A stretch of 64,000 bases of DNA from Gemmiger sp. An120 (GCF_002160955.1 NZ_NFLN01000011.1:42084-106083), one strand, 5' to 3'; numbered from the stretch's first letter, positions 55,101 to 63,829 are shown. Made by a program: numbers and translations. The notes: a model not told the origin generated them from the letters alone.

Positions 55101-55630
55101 AAAGATGAGTCTGGTGCGAGTCTACCACAATCAAATTGCGCATTATAAATATCTGAGATCTTTAGGGACAGAAATACCGGCTTTCTGTCAATTGCAATTT
55201 TTTTGTATATAGGGAGAAGAGATACTTTGTGCTCAAGCATCTCTTTTGATAACCCACCTGACTGCTTCTGTGTTATCAAATCTTCAAACGTTGAAATTTT
55301 CTGATCTGTAAACGTAGAAAGGAAGTCTTTCAAGAAGGCCTGTTTTTGCTGCTCATAGGTTGGAATAATCCGAAAGAAAAAATTGCCTTGTGGGAATACA
55401 TCCAACTCTAGATTATCCATGTCCGCTTTGGAAACTCGAAAATTCACGCCGATTTGCTTTATTAAAACGCTAGATGAAAAAGTATCAGATGCGCTTTGTG
55501 GAGACAGCTTACCAACATAGATTCGATCGTTAGGGTTGTAGCCTACTATTGTATCAATCTCGGTCCCAGATATGGAAGCGACAAATCGCTTAACGATTTC
55601 TTGGGCTAATAGCTCTCTATTATTTGACAT
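52190..55630 (-). CDS. DrmA-like SF2 helicase
   Basis: The 1146-residue protein has a long N-terminal region (1-470) and then a helicase core: Walker A T-G-G-G-K-T-E near residue 490, a DExH box as D-E-L-H near 717, motif III G-A-T-A-T near 765, and motif VI S-R-V-G-R near 975. Two Cys clusters (about 605-640 and 675-700) lie between motifs I and II, as in DISARM DrmA. The C-terminus is helical. The ATG at 55630 overlaps the stop of the beta-helix gene as TAATG. The DrmB-like gene follows, which reproduces the DISARM core pair. Confidence 0.85.
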   Translation of the reverse strand: MSNNRELLAQEIVKRFVASISGTEIDTIVGYNPNDRIYVGKLSPQSASDTFSSSVLIKQIGVNFRVSKADMDNLELDVFPQGNFFFRIIPTYEQQKQAFLKDFLSTFTDQKISTFEDLITQKQSGGLSKEMLEHKVSLLPIYKKIAIDRKPVFLSLKISDIYNAQFDCGRLAPDSSFKKALHAIVDSLCSEVKAYSGVIPCQFRDRLTIDNLITADAWEKYKQKQIAREEFEMFSRFDFDISVDVKGVEDYLDITIALSNETAFGDETSDKKMRAAKADPYRINTLFNSGIKVKVHNGKLIPVELDYFADDYKYDKYVYALGYNCNVECVEDNTVIQTVHVPFFIQKRLKTNNSMAVKFDDLIRDPVSTLNSIYESMLNELSSWEADFASKNGLTPNGKRQFEHEINSFRLEIKRFKTGVELIDSYHMIRTAFKYMNQAFKRSAKGYDSWRLFQIVFVVSLILDITANEPELILDDEIKRKAKTDDVDILYFPTGGGKTEAFLGILIFNLFFDRLRGKECGVTAMLKYPLRLLSIQQVQRVSNILATAEQIRVEENLGGETFSLGYFVGEGNTPNKIDKELRKTLKELSTEEIDGKYRLLDVCPFCGSNTVHVVYDDEANSLLHICTNKACPSGGRLPLFLVDEDIYRYIPSVIISTVDKMTAIGLNMRFHNLLCGASYKCPKHGYTARTKCLADECSCSPSEFQRVRMKDPAPTLLIQDELHLIKESLGAYDSHYETLIEYFIRHLSGCNRGIKVIGATATISAYAEQARHLYWKNAIRFPAASPYLDHDFYSFIDKDDISRIIVGYAPFGKAIVNSVAYSLQYLKRVVYDLYQKPEQIFEIPGMDFEGSQEEKIAAALRLLEDYWIVLEYNNVKMESNRVLQALADPINTELIAEGIQPLIAKKMTGDDTFQEVRATLSSIEHTPSVIHKLDFNMIAATSMISHGVDADRFNLMLFYGMPGNTAEYIQAYSRVGRKHTGVVIDIMRPSREKDQSYLKNFVKFHEYKDILVDSVSINRWATKAVENTLPGVLSSLILNYYEYELQFTVGDVSKFGNLKKALTSGAITAEMLKNHAYQIYKCSDNDSSIGKLYRITIDRIIDNLVISLKNGSIEARTYLTEAFDRCYCHVMSSLRDTDKQIIVEMR

Positions 55631-56904
55631 TAATTCCACCCCGTTTCTTTAAAACGATCCTCGACAAATTTTGATTTGAGTCCAAGTTTGGAAAGCAGCA
55701 GGTTGTAGATTGTCTCGTATAAACTGTTACCCAGATACTCTTTATGAATAAGTATTGATTGTAAGGCTGATAACCACTCAGGATACCCCTCGATATTACA
55801 CTGGAGAGAAGATTTTACTTCGTCTTTAGAGGGGGCTTCGCGTTCACTTAGTATGGAAAAAAACTTAAGGGAGTCTGGCAACGGAAATTTTTTTTCGCCA
55901 TGAGCTGCAAACTCAACTATTGCCATACGGGATGCTTGTCCTCCGGATGACGTCTGGAGTATAGAGCGAACGATACCTCTACCGTATTGCTTATGCAAAA
56001 CAGTATAGCCTTTATCTAGACTGACTGCAGGTTTTGGCTCATGTACCCCAGAGCACTTTCCTTCTGCCATTTCCTTGAAATGTAAAAGGACCATTTCAGT
56101 CCATTCTTTTATTTGGGGCCAATCTTTAAAATAAACGCTGGTGGATATTTCCAGCAGCCATATTAATAATGCAACATCTTTAAACTCAGAAATCGATCCT
56201 GGATATGATAGTTCCACCGTTTTTAGCACGGTATGATAACGCCTAAACCTTACTTTCAGATTTTCATCTGGAGTCTTCATGAGCTCTGCGAGAAATCCAG
56301 AATAATCGTTGTCTTGGGAATATTTTGCAGATTCTTTTGAGAGTTCGGAGACGCAACTATTGTTTGATTTGGGAACATATTGAAAGGGAGAGGAAAGCGC
56401 CTCTTCTCCATCATCTAAATCCAACGGCTCTACAGTTAGAATATTTGATGCAACAATTTTTCCTGCACCGTATGCGGTCTCGCCACAAATTATATTCTGA
56501 TGTGTTTTTGCATTCTCCTCTATGGCGAGAGTTTTGCCTACAATGATATTACCATCTGCGATAACGCTATCTGCATCAATTGACTGTGCCACAATTCGAT
56601 CCTGGCAGATTACAGATTTTGCTTGGATGTCCTCAGCCCAAATATCATTTTGAACAATAAGAGCACCAGAGATATTGCATTGGCCCAAACAAACAAAACG
56701 GCCCTTAATATCCATTTCCTCGGCGACAACGTCGCCGAAGACAATTAAGTCAAAGAGCGCAGATACTTTTCCGGCACAGTGCAAATCACCCGAAATAATA
56801 TAACTTGCCTTAAAAGTAATATCATCAGAAACATTGATTTCGGGGAAAATAAACTTGTTTTCAGCTTTTAGCGCATCTTTGGTCCTATCATCATACAGCA
56901 TCAT
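55630..56904 (-). CDS. Bactofilin-like beta-helix protein with Tudor-like tail
   Basis: The 424-residue protein has three parts. Residues about 20-165 are repeated short strands with G/I/D-rich turns, typical of a right-handed beta-helix such as bactofilins. Residues 170-290 are helical. Residues 295-350 carry G-Y-T-V-L-H-K-Q-Y-G-R-G-I-V, a Tudor/SH3-like barrel of the kind at the C-terminus of UvrD/PcrA helicases. I know of no bactofilin-like protein in DISARM. It may form a filament or scaffold that recruits the helicases through its tail. It starts three bases after the preceding helicase gene. Confidence 0.62.
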   Translation of the reverse strand: MMLYDDRTKDALKAENKFIFPEINVSDDITFKASYIISGDLHCAGKVSALFDLIVFGDVVAEEMDIKGRFVCLGQCNISGALIVQNDIWAEDIQAKSVICQDRIVAQSIDADSVIADGNIIVGKTLAIEENAKTHQNIICGETAYGAGKIVASNILTVEPLDLDDGEEALSSPFQYVPKSNNSCVSELSKESAKYSQDNDYSGFLAELMKTPDENLKVRFRRYHTVLKTVELSYPGSISEFKDVALLIWLLEISTSVYFKDWPQIKEWTEMVLLHFKEMAEGKCSGVHEPKPAVSLDKGYTVLHKQYGRGIVRSILQTSSGGQASRMAIVEFAAHGEKKFPLPDSLKFFSILSEREAPSKDEVKSSLQCNIEGYPEWLSALQSILIHKEYLGNSLYETIYNLLLSKLGLKSKFVEDRFKETGWN

Positions 56905-56907
56905 ATT

Positions 56908-58875
56908 TTATTCTCCCATCGCGTCACGAAGCAAATCCATATATATTGACTCACCTCTAGGTGCTGACAAAATAATCGTCAATTCATCTTTAGCGCGTGT
57001 ACATCCTGTATACAAGAAATTGATGTTCTTTTTAAAGGCTTCCTGCTTTTCCTCTAATTTTTCTTCAGGCAAACCGTCAAAATCTTCAAGAATCTGTACT
57101 TTTTCATGGAAACCAAGTGGTCTGAGTCCGGCTAAAATCACGGCCCTAAAATCCAAACCAAGAGAGCCTTCGATCGTTGCTATTGTAACTCCGCGCCGGG
57201 AACCGTACGTTGAGCCTTCTGGTTCCCCATGAATTAGAATGGATGGAGTTTCCCAGTTCTCTTTATAAAATATCTGCTTAATATAGGGGAGAAGATTATA
57301 ATAGTGAGTTTTCCAGCCTTTTGTTGTATATGATCGGCGGTTATATACAATTACTGCGATATCCACTTCACTGTAGCCCTTTTTAAGAAGCTCCCGAATA
57401 GCAGAGCAAATAGCCTCCGCTTCCCCTTCATTGCTCAGCTCATGCACCATAGATAATGTGGGTTTATTGCCCTGGCGATATGATGTCCCACGCAAGAAGA
57501 GCTCTGGGTCGGAGGTGAAATCAACACCGAGTTTTGCACCCAAGGCCTTAGCACAATTAACATATCTATCAATAGCATCGTTAATCGGTTTGGAATTTCT
57601 ATAATTTGTCTCGATGGGAAGTGTTTTTCCGCGATACTCTGGGTAGGCGCTCCCACCGCCTTGCCAAGGGGCTTTGCCATGCTTGATATTATTCTTTATG
57701 TCCTGAGACTTGTCCCCGGCAATCACAAAATAGTGGTCGCTATCGTTCTTACTTTTCAGTAAGTTAAAACAAAATCTGTACCATTCTGGCTTGAAAACCT
57801 GGACCTCGTCTATAAATATTCCGTAGAATCGTTCCTTAATATGACCGGCAGCTAATGCATTATTAGCTTTTTCAAATAACCTATCATAGTAATCATTTTG
57901 TTGATGGGCATAATTGGTTGGGAGAGAGAGACCATTGCTCTCCAAAAGCTGTTTGCAGAGGCCCAAAAATGTAGTGCATTTTACGTTTCTGTCGATAAAA
58001 CCCGCTTGCGAAATTGCCCACTGATAATAGTTGTTAAGATTACGGTTATAGCAAGTAATCAGAAAATTTTCACACGGATTTAAACTTGCAAGCTTAAAAC
58101 ATTTGGAAATGAGTAAAACACTTTTTCCACTACCTGCACAAGCTAGAATTAACTGGTTGCCCCTATTAATCCTGTTAACGATATCGATTTGCCAATTATC
58201 AAGTCGATAAGACTGAACAGCACGATCCATTTGTGATAGTGCTGCTTCATTGATCGAAATTTCTGTGTGATCATCCAAGATGAATTTCCTAGGAATCGTA
58301 ATCTCAGGACACAGTCGTTGGAAAATATTGTTTACGATTTCTTCTTTAATTTCATCAGCTGGGGAAAATCTTTCTAAAAGCAGCGTTTTCCCTTCCTTGC
58401 GCAAAAGCTGGATGTCATTTTTGAAAAGCACATGTTTAAAGCAAAATGCTTTTTCGGCTTCGGACAATTCAGACTCGATCTGTGGAAGATTAATGTTGGG
58501 GAAAACAAAGGTGATATTAAGGGCAAATCTTAGGTTTCCGCTCTCTCGAACTAAATAGTTGCTTCCTTCTAATTTCGACTTAATATCACTTTCTAAAATA
58601 GAATAAACCAGGGGATTTCCAAGCGCTTTGATGGTTGTAGAGGTGACCAGGGGAATATCAGTATCAAAAAATCGAAGTAACAGTATTCCTTCTGATACGA
58701 TTAACATGTTAAAAAGTTCTGCTTTGCCTTGACCTGCATCTCGTTTTCTTGGGTTAATATGAAGAACATAGTAGGCCAATTTAGCTCCGGAGAACCCCCT
58801 TTCGATGGTTCTAAGGAAAGACCGTTCGTTCACTGATAGATCCAACTGGTCATATTTTTCAGGATATATCTGCAT
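56908..58875 (-). CDS. UvrD-like SF1 helicase with degenerate NERD-like N-terminus
   Basis: The 655-residue protein has an N-terminal domain (about 1-200) with the shape of a NERD nuclease. The expected acidic strand reads L-F-N-M-L-I-V and the E-x-K motif reads L-R-F-F-D, so catalytic residues seem lost. The helicase has Walker A C-A-G-S-G-K-S near 244, Walker B F-I-D-E-V-Q near 355, motif III A-G-D-K-S-Q near 380 and motif VI Y-T-G-C-T-R-A near 632. It starts on the last base of the GHKL ATPase gene. Confidence 0.8.
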   Translation of the reverse strand: MQIYPEKYDQLDLSVNERSFLRTIERGFSGAKLAYYVLHINPRKRDAGQGKAELFNMLIVSEGILLLRFFDTDIPLVTSTTIKALGNPLVYSILESDIKSKLEGSNYLVRESGNLRFALNITFVFPNINLPQIESELSEAEKAFCFKHVLFKNDIQLLRKEGKTLLLERFSPADEIKEEIVNNIFQRLCPEITIPRKFILDDHTEISINEAALSQMDRAVQSYRLDNWQIDIVNRINRGNQLILACAGSGKSVLLISKCFKLASLNPCENFLITCYNRNLNNYYQWAISQAGFIDRNVKCTTFLGLCKQLLESNGLSLPTNYAHQQNDYYDRLFEKANNALAAGHIKERFYGIFIDEVQVFKPEWYRFCFNLLKSKNDSDHYFVIAGDKSQDIKNNIKHGKAPWQGGGSAYPEYRGKTLPIETNYRNSKPINDAIDRYVNCAKALGAKLGVDFTSDPELFLRGTSYRQGNKPTLSMVHELSNEGEAEAICSAIRELLKKGYSEVDIAVIVYNRRSYTTKGWKTHYYNLLPYIKQIFYKENWETPSILIHGEPEGSTYGSRRGVTIATIEGSLGLDFRAVILAGLRPLGFHEKVQILEDFDGLPEEKLEEKQEAFKKNINFLYTGCTRAKDELTIILSAPRGESIYMDLLRDAMGE

Positions 58876-60407
58876 TACTTTTTCCCCTTCGTTGTAATCT
58901 CGCTGAGGAATTCTTTATAAAGGCTATCAACGGTTTCTCGCGAAAAATTTCGTGTCAGCACTTCTAACATTGCCTGGATTATTTTCTTTTCGGCTTTTGA
59001 AAAATCCGATGTAATAGTATTCTTGGCACGGTAATTTGTTGACTGTATTACTGTTTCGCCGAGCTCTTCTAGTGTCTGAATAAGCTGGACTTTTTGTTGG
59101 ACAACCTCTGGAGCGGCAGACTTTGGGATAATACGTAATTCTTTTTTTATGGCCTCAAGTCCTTCAACAATCTGTTCCTTTTCAAACGAGGAGTTGAATC
59201 CGGTAGTTAGTATTGTTTCTGCTTGGGCGATTGCTTTTCCTGCCTTCTTGATAGTTTTGGCGGCGGGATTATTACGCGCCTTAGATGCGGCGCGTATCTT
59301 GTCGGACACTTCGGAACCAACGGTTGCCCGAATACCATTCTCAAACTGAGCAAAAGTATCATTTCGCTCAAAATCATCTCGCCGTGCATTGGGGATTAAG
59401 TTTTGGGATATGATATAAAGCTCTCCTGCCACCCATCCATTAAAACGAGATTCCTTGAAATAGGGAGATAATGTTTTAGCCGTTCCAATAAGTATATTTC
59501 CTAGACGAACTCTAATACCGGATAATCTATCATCCGCCAAAGTGCCGGAGAATTCACTGTCCGCATACCATCCACAGGCCAGAACAATACCGGTATTATC
59601 GACGACATCGAAGAACGATATGCCATTGATCTCGTCTCTTGTGATGCCTGCTCTTGAAGAGACATCAAGCGTCAATTTGTAGGGCTTATATAATTGTGTC
59701 AGATGCTCGAAAGAATGGCCAATAAAGATAGGATACTCTGCGATGAAGACACCTTTTGCTTCAAGATCCTGTTTGATGGTACTTCCCCAATAAAAGTTTT
59801 TTCGATAGGGAAGTGGAGCTACTTGAGATATGTAGTCTTTGACCATATCTAAATCTAGAAGGCTTGCTATATCATCAACGTCTTCCATTTTGACAATAAA
59901 ATAATGTGCTGCCTCCTGTTCTTCAAGAACATTAACAGAGGTAACGGCCTCAATAACGCTCTGCAGTGTATGCTCATCACCCTGTCCGGGAATTAGTAAT
60001 TCTCGTAATCGCTCACAGTCAAATGTAACGATTGTTTTGATATCTTCACCTTTGAAAGTAGTGCAGAAACTAAGTTGCTTGCAATATGAGAGTCCGCCTA
60101 AACGACCTATTCCTCGGAAGCCCCGATTGACAGTGTGGAGTTTACTTGAATTGCCAATATCTAAAAGAGTGTTTCGTGCCTTATTTCCGCATATACCAAT
60201 TCCATTATCTTTAACGCTTATAACTTTCCGTTCATCGTCAATAATTATTTCAATACGGCTTTCTTCAACTGTAAGAAGTTTTTCCTCGATAGCCATATCA
60301 ATGGCATCAACTGCGTTCTGGATGTATTCTCGAAAGCAAGATTCAGGCTCGTTATACATTCCCGTTGTCAGAGACTCTAATGTGAATTTACCAATAGATA
60401 TTTCCAT
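58875..60407 (-). CDS. GHKL/HSP90-like ATPase, first gene of the DISARM-like array
   Basis: The 510-residue protein has the N-box E-Y-I-Q-N-A-V-D-A-I-D near residue 26, D-N-G-I-G-I near 70 and the lid motif G-F-R-G-I-G-R-L-G-G-L near 95. A transducer domain follows, then a C-terminal helical part with repeated Ala/Lys/Glu. It is a paralogue of the last gene of the operon. The ATG at 60407 was chosen because GAAAGGA precedes it; the longer frame from 60485 has no site. The next helicase gene starts on its final base. Confidence 0.82.
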   Translation of the reverse strand: MEISIGKFTLESLTTGMYNEPESCFREYIQNAVDAIDMAIEEKLLTVEESRIEIIIDDERKVISVKDNGIGICGNKARNTLLDIGNSSKLHTVNRGFRGIGRLGGLSYCKQLSFCTTFKGEDIKTIVTFDCERLRELLIPGQGDEHTLQSVIEAVTSVNVLEEQEAAHYFIVKMEDVDDIASLLDLDMVKDYISQVAPLPYRKNFYWGSTIKQDLEAKGVFIAEYPIFIGHSFEHLTQLYKPYKLTLDVSSRAGITRDEINGISFFDVVDNTGIVLACGWYADSEFSGTLADDRLSGIRVRLGNILIGTAKTLSPYFKESRFNGWVAGELYIISQNLIPNARRDDFERNDTFAQFENGIRATVGSEVSDKIRAASKARNNPAAKTIKKAGKAIAQAETILTTGFNSSFEKEQIVEGLEAIKKELRIIPKSAAPEVVQQKVQLIQTLEELGETVIQSTNYRAKNTITSDFSKAEKKIIQAMLEVLTRNFSRETVDSLYKEFLSEITTKGKK

Positions 60408-60808
60408 AAAATAAAATCCTTTCACTAATTTTATGGTTCGCAAGACGGCTTGCTTTTCATGTGTTCCCAGATTTAATTCTTGCATCCGCAGGTTTTACGG
60501 TATCTTTTGAAATTACCCAACACGAGCCAATTTTCAGTGCACTAGGGATTCTGCCATCAGTGCAAAGATCGCTTGCCCATCTTTTGGGAAGGTGCCATTT
60601 TGGGGATATTTGGGGATATTTGTCTAATTGATAAATTGTCCATACTTTTTTCCGTTTTTATTCTAGGAGATGATATATTTATACAATTTAATAGTACTCT
60701 AAACCTCTCGGAAAATCAATTTGTATAGTGTTCTATGTCGATCAAAAATGCGAGTTATATTGATTTGTAAGTTCTATCATCTTATAAAATCAGACGAAAA
60801 CCTAAAAG
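60408..60808 (-). promoter_or_regulatory. Leader of the DISARM-like operon
   Basis: This AT-rich stretch contains no gene. TAGAAT on the minus strand (60662-60667) could be the -10 of the operon promoter. A tandem repeat of TGGGGATATT at 60601-60620 lies between it and the first gene and might bind a regulator; its GGATAT core resembles the inverted repeats at 41179-41257. Confidence 0.4.
60601..60620. repeat. Tandem 10-bp direct repeat
   Basis: TGGGGATATT occurs twice back to back, about 190 bases before the first gene of the DISARM-like operon. Confidence 0.75.
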
Positions 60809-61078
60809 AACGAGCCAGGCAACGGTGTGGAACCATGCACATTCACTTTCAAATTCAAGAAAATTCTGCGAAAGAACGGCCTGCCAGAAAATTTGAACGT
60901 GCACAGTCTGCGCCACAACAACGACAGTATGCTCATCGCCCAAGGCGTGGATGCCCGGACGATGACGGACCTGCTGGGTCACGCCCAGCCCAGCACCACC
61001 CTGGACATCTACAGCCATGCCTTTGACAAAAACAAGCGTCTTGCCGGACAGAAACTCAGCGAAGCGATGGGGCTGTGA
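60809..61078 (+). pseudogene. 3' remnant of a tRNA-Arg tyrosine integrase
   Basis: The last ~83 codons match the C-terminus of integrase 2 closely, including H-S-L-R-H, L-L-G-H-A-Q and the Tyr in L-D-I-Y-S-H, and end with the same E-A-M-G-L. Upstream the similarity stops at about 60815, and a stop codon is met within a few codons. The catalytic first Arg and the DNA-binding domains are missing, so the fragment is not functional. It lies 249 bases from tRNA-Arg, the usual place for a tRNA-targeting integrase. Confidence 0.88.
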
Positions 61079-61159
61079 GAAAAGCAGGGCGCGTGTCGCC
61101 GGCAAACGGCCTGTATCGCGCCGAATGAGGTAAGGGCGAGGGAACATACCATGGAAGCG

Positions 61160-61194
61160 AAACCCGCCCCAAACAGCGAATTTGGGGCGGGTTT
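61160..61194. terminator. Bidirectional hairpin after the integrase remnant
   Basis: AAACCCGCCCCAAA and its perfect complement flank CAGCGAA. Confidence 0.8.
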
Positions 61195-61229
61195 GGAGGA
61201 ACAGAAAATCGACCGAGAGGCAGCCCTGC

Positions 61230-61252
61230 CAAATCATATTGTATATGATTTG
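61230..61252. repeat. 23-bp inverted repeat near the attachment site
   Basis: CAAATCATAT and its perfect complement flank TGT, 75 bases before the tRNA-Arg end. It could be an arm-type site or an operator. Confidence 0.8.
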
Positions 61253-61290
61253 GTTTGTGACACAATGTGGTACAAACCAAAATCCATACA

Positions 61291-61325
61291 AAAAGACCGC
61301 TGCGTGAACACACAGCGGTCTTTTT
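61291..61325. terminator. Terminator of tRNA-Arg
   Basis: AAAAGACCGCTG and its complement surround CGTGAACACA with T5 on either strand; it abuts the tRNA 3' end on the minus strand. Confidence 0.85.
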
Positions 61326-61326
61326 G

Positions 61327-61403
61327 TGGTGCGCCCGACTGGATTCGAACCAGCGGCCTTCCGGGTCGGAGCCGAACGCTCTATCCAACTGAGCTACGGA
61401 CGC
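61327..61403 (-). tRNA. tRNA-Arg(CCG)
   Basis: The 77-base minus-strand cloverleaf is complete. The acceptor pairs GCGTCCG with CGGGCGC. The anticodon stem TTCGG/CCGGA holds the loop CTCCGAC with anticodon CCG. The T arm is GCTGG-TTCGAAT-CCAGT, and CCA is encoded. It reads CGG codons. Its 3' 45 bases are repeated exactly at 18429-18473, so it is the attachment site of the mobile region. Confidence 0.93.
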
Positions 61404-61555
61404 ACATCTATGAAAACCGTCCGAAGACGGATTCCAGCTATTCGGTTGTAAGTGGTCAAATAGTAGTCAGACTACCATAAAACCGGAGGATGCGATGCCG
61501 AAAAATGGCTCTGTTATGCGGTTTTTCAGTTGCGCCCGGTGGGGTGTCGGAGTTG
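61404..61555. other. Vestigial attachment arm between two tRNA-Arg 5' halves
   Basis: These 152 bases hold element-like features without any gene. GTGGTCAAATAGTAGTCA at 61452-61469 resembles the TGGTCA repeats of copies A and B, and CGAAAAATGGCT at 61499-61510 is the reverse complement of a segment at the same distance from the core in copy A. There are also a small hairpin (CCGTC-CGAA-GACGG, 61417-61430) and two GTCGGAG cores at 61546 and 61555. I read it as the scar of an older insertion. Confidence 0.55.
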
Positions 61556-61593
61556 TCGGAGCCGAACGCTCTATCCAACTGAGCTACGGACGC
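61556..61593 (-). pseudogene. Duplicated 5' half of tRNA-Arg(CCG), attachment site D
   Basis: These 38 bases match the 5' half of the complete tRNA (acceptor 5' strand, D arm, start of anticodon loop). The 3' half is missing or reduced to a scrambled TGCGCCCG. Since its upstream flank leads straight to the rRNA operon, this may be the original chromosomal 5' half, with the complete gene at 61327-61403 supplied by the element. Confidence 0.85.
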
Positions 61594-61769
61594 ATAGCAA
61601 CCTTTTACAGGTGCAGACAATATAATACCACACTTTTTCCCGGAGGGCAAGTGCTTTTTTGATTTTGAACCTAAATATCTCAGGTCCGGATGTGGACTAT
61701 ATTATAGTATAATAAAAAAGCGTAAAACTGCCCTCTGCAAAAAAAGAAGAAAAAACCTGAAAAAAGGTG
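61594..61769. other. Region upstream of the rRNA promoters
   Basis: This AT-rich stretch contains no gene. A TATAAT-like box near 61706-61711 might belong to a further upstream promoter, but no good -35 element matches it. Confidence 0.4.
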
Positions 61770-61798
61770 TTGACATTCGGGTGGCAGAGTGGTAATAT
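61770..61798 (+). promoter_or_regulatory. rRNA operon promoter P1
   Basis: TTGACA at 61770-61775 and TAATAT at 61793-61798 are separated by 17 bases. Confidence 0.88.
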
Positions 61799-61862
61799 AA
61801 TCGGGCACCCTTTGAGGGGGCACGGCGCTGAAAAGCGGCTCGAAAAAATCTCAAAAAAGTGC

Positions 61863-61891
61863 TTGACAAACAGCACTTCACGAGATATAAT
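61863..61891 (+). promoter_or_regulatory. rRNA operon promoter P2
   Basis: TTGACA at 61863-61868 and TATAAT at 61886-61891, a perfect consensus pair with 17-base spacing, lie 93 bases after P1. Confidence 0.93.
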
Positions 61892-61934
61892 AAATGAGCT
61901 GCCCACCCGAGAGGGTACGGCGCACAGGACCTTG

Positions 61935-61953
61935 AAAATTGAACAATATCGAA
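61935..61953 (+). other. 5' strand of the 16S processing stem
   Basis: These 19 bases (AAAATTGAACAATATCGAA) are the exact complement of 63676-63694, so the pre-16S ends can pair to make the long stem cut by RNase III. Confidence 0.88.
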
Positions 61954-62085
61954 GCTTGAACGGAACCCTTTTAAAGTGAGGAAACACTTGAAAAAATTCC
62001 AAACAAGTAATTCGCAGGACGCAAGCGATTGTGTCTGAGAATCACAGAGATTTAAATTCAGATAGTAATCTGGTTTAGATACCAT

Positions 62086-63616
<1,531 letters not shown>

Positions 63617-63675
63617 TGGAGTCAGGCAGGCACTGACCAAGGTCAGTTGTCTGGTACAGGGTTAGAGTGAGAGCA

Positions 63676-63694
63676 TTCGATATTGTTCAATTTT
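63676..63694 (+). other. 3' strand of the 16S processing stem
   Basis: It pairs perfectly with 61935-61953 in the 16S leader and lies about 60 bases after the mature 3' end. Confidence 0.88.
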
Positions 63695-63753
63695 GAGGGC
63701 CCTGAAAAGGAACCTCAAAAAAAGAGAGCAAGCAACCGAAGCGCGAAGAGCGT

Positions 63754-63829
63754 GGGGGTATAGCTCAGCTGGGAGAGCACCTGCTTTGCAAGCAGGGGGT
63801 CAGGAGTTCGAACCTCCTTATCTCCACCA
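63754..63829 (+). tRNA. tRNA-Ala(TGC) in the 16S-23S spacer
   Basis: The 76-base cloverleaf has the anticodon loop TTTGCAA, the T loop TTCGAAC and an encoded CCA. Confidence 0.95.

Noticed and set aside
45140..60407. Classical class 1 or class 2 DISARM
   Set aside because: The methyltransferase (drmMI or drmMII), drmC and drmD are not in this operon; the only methyltransferase gene lies 9.7 kb away, on the other strand, in a different operon.
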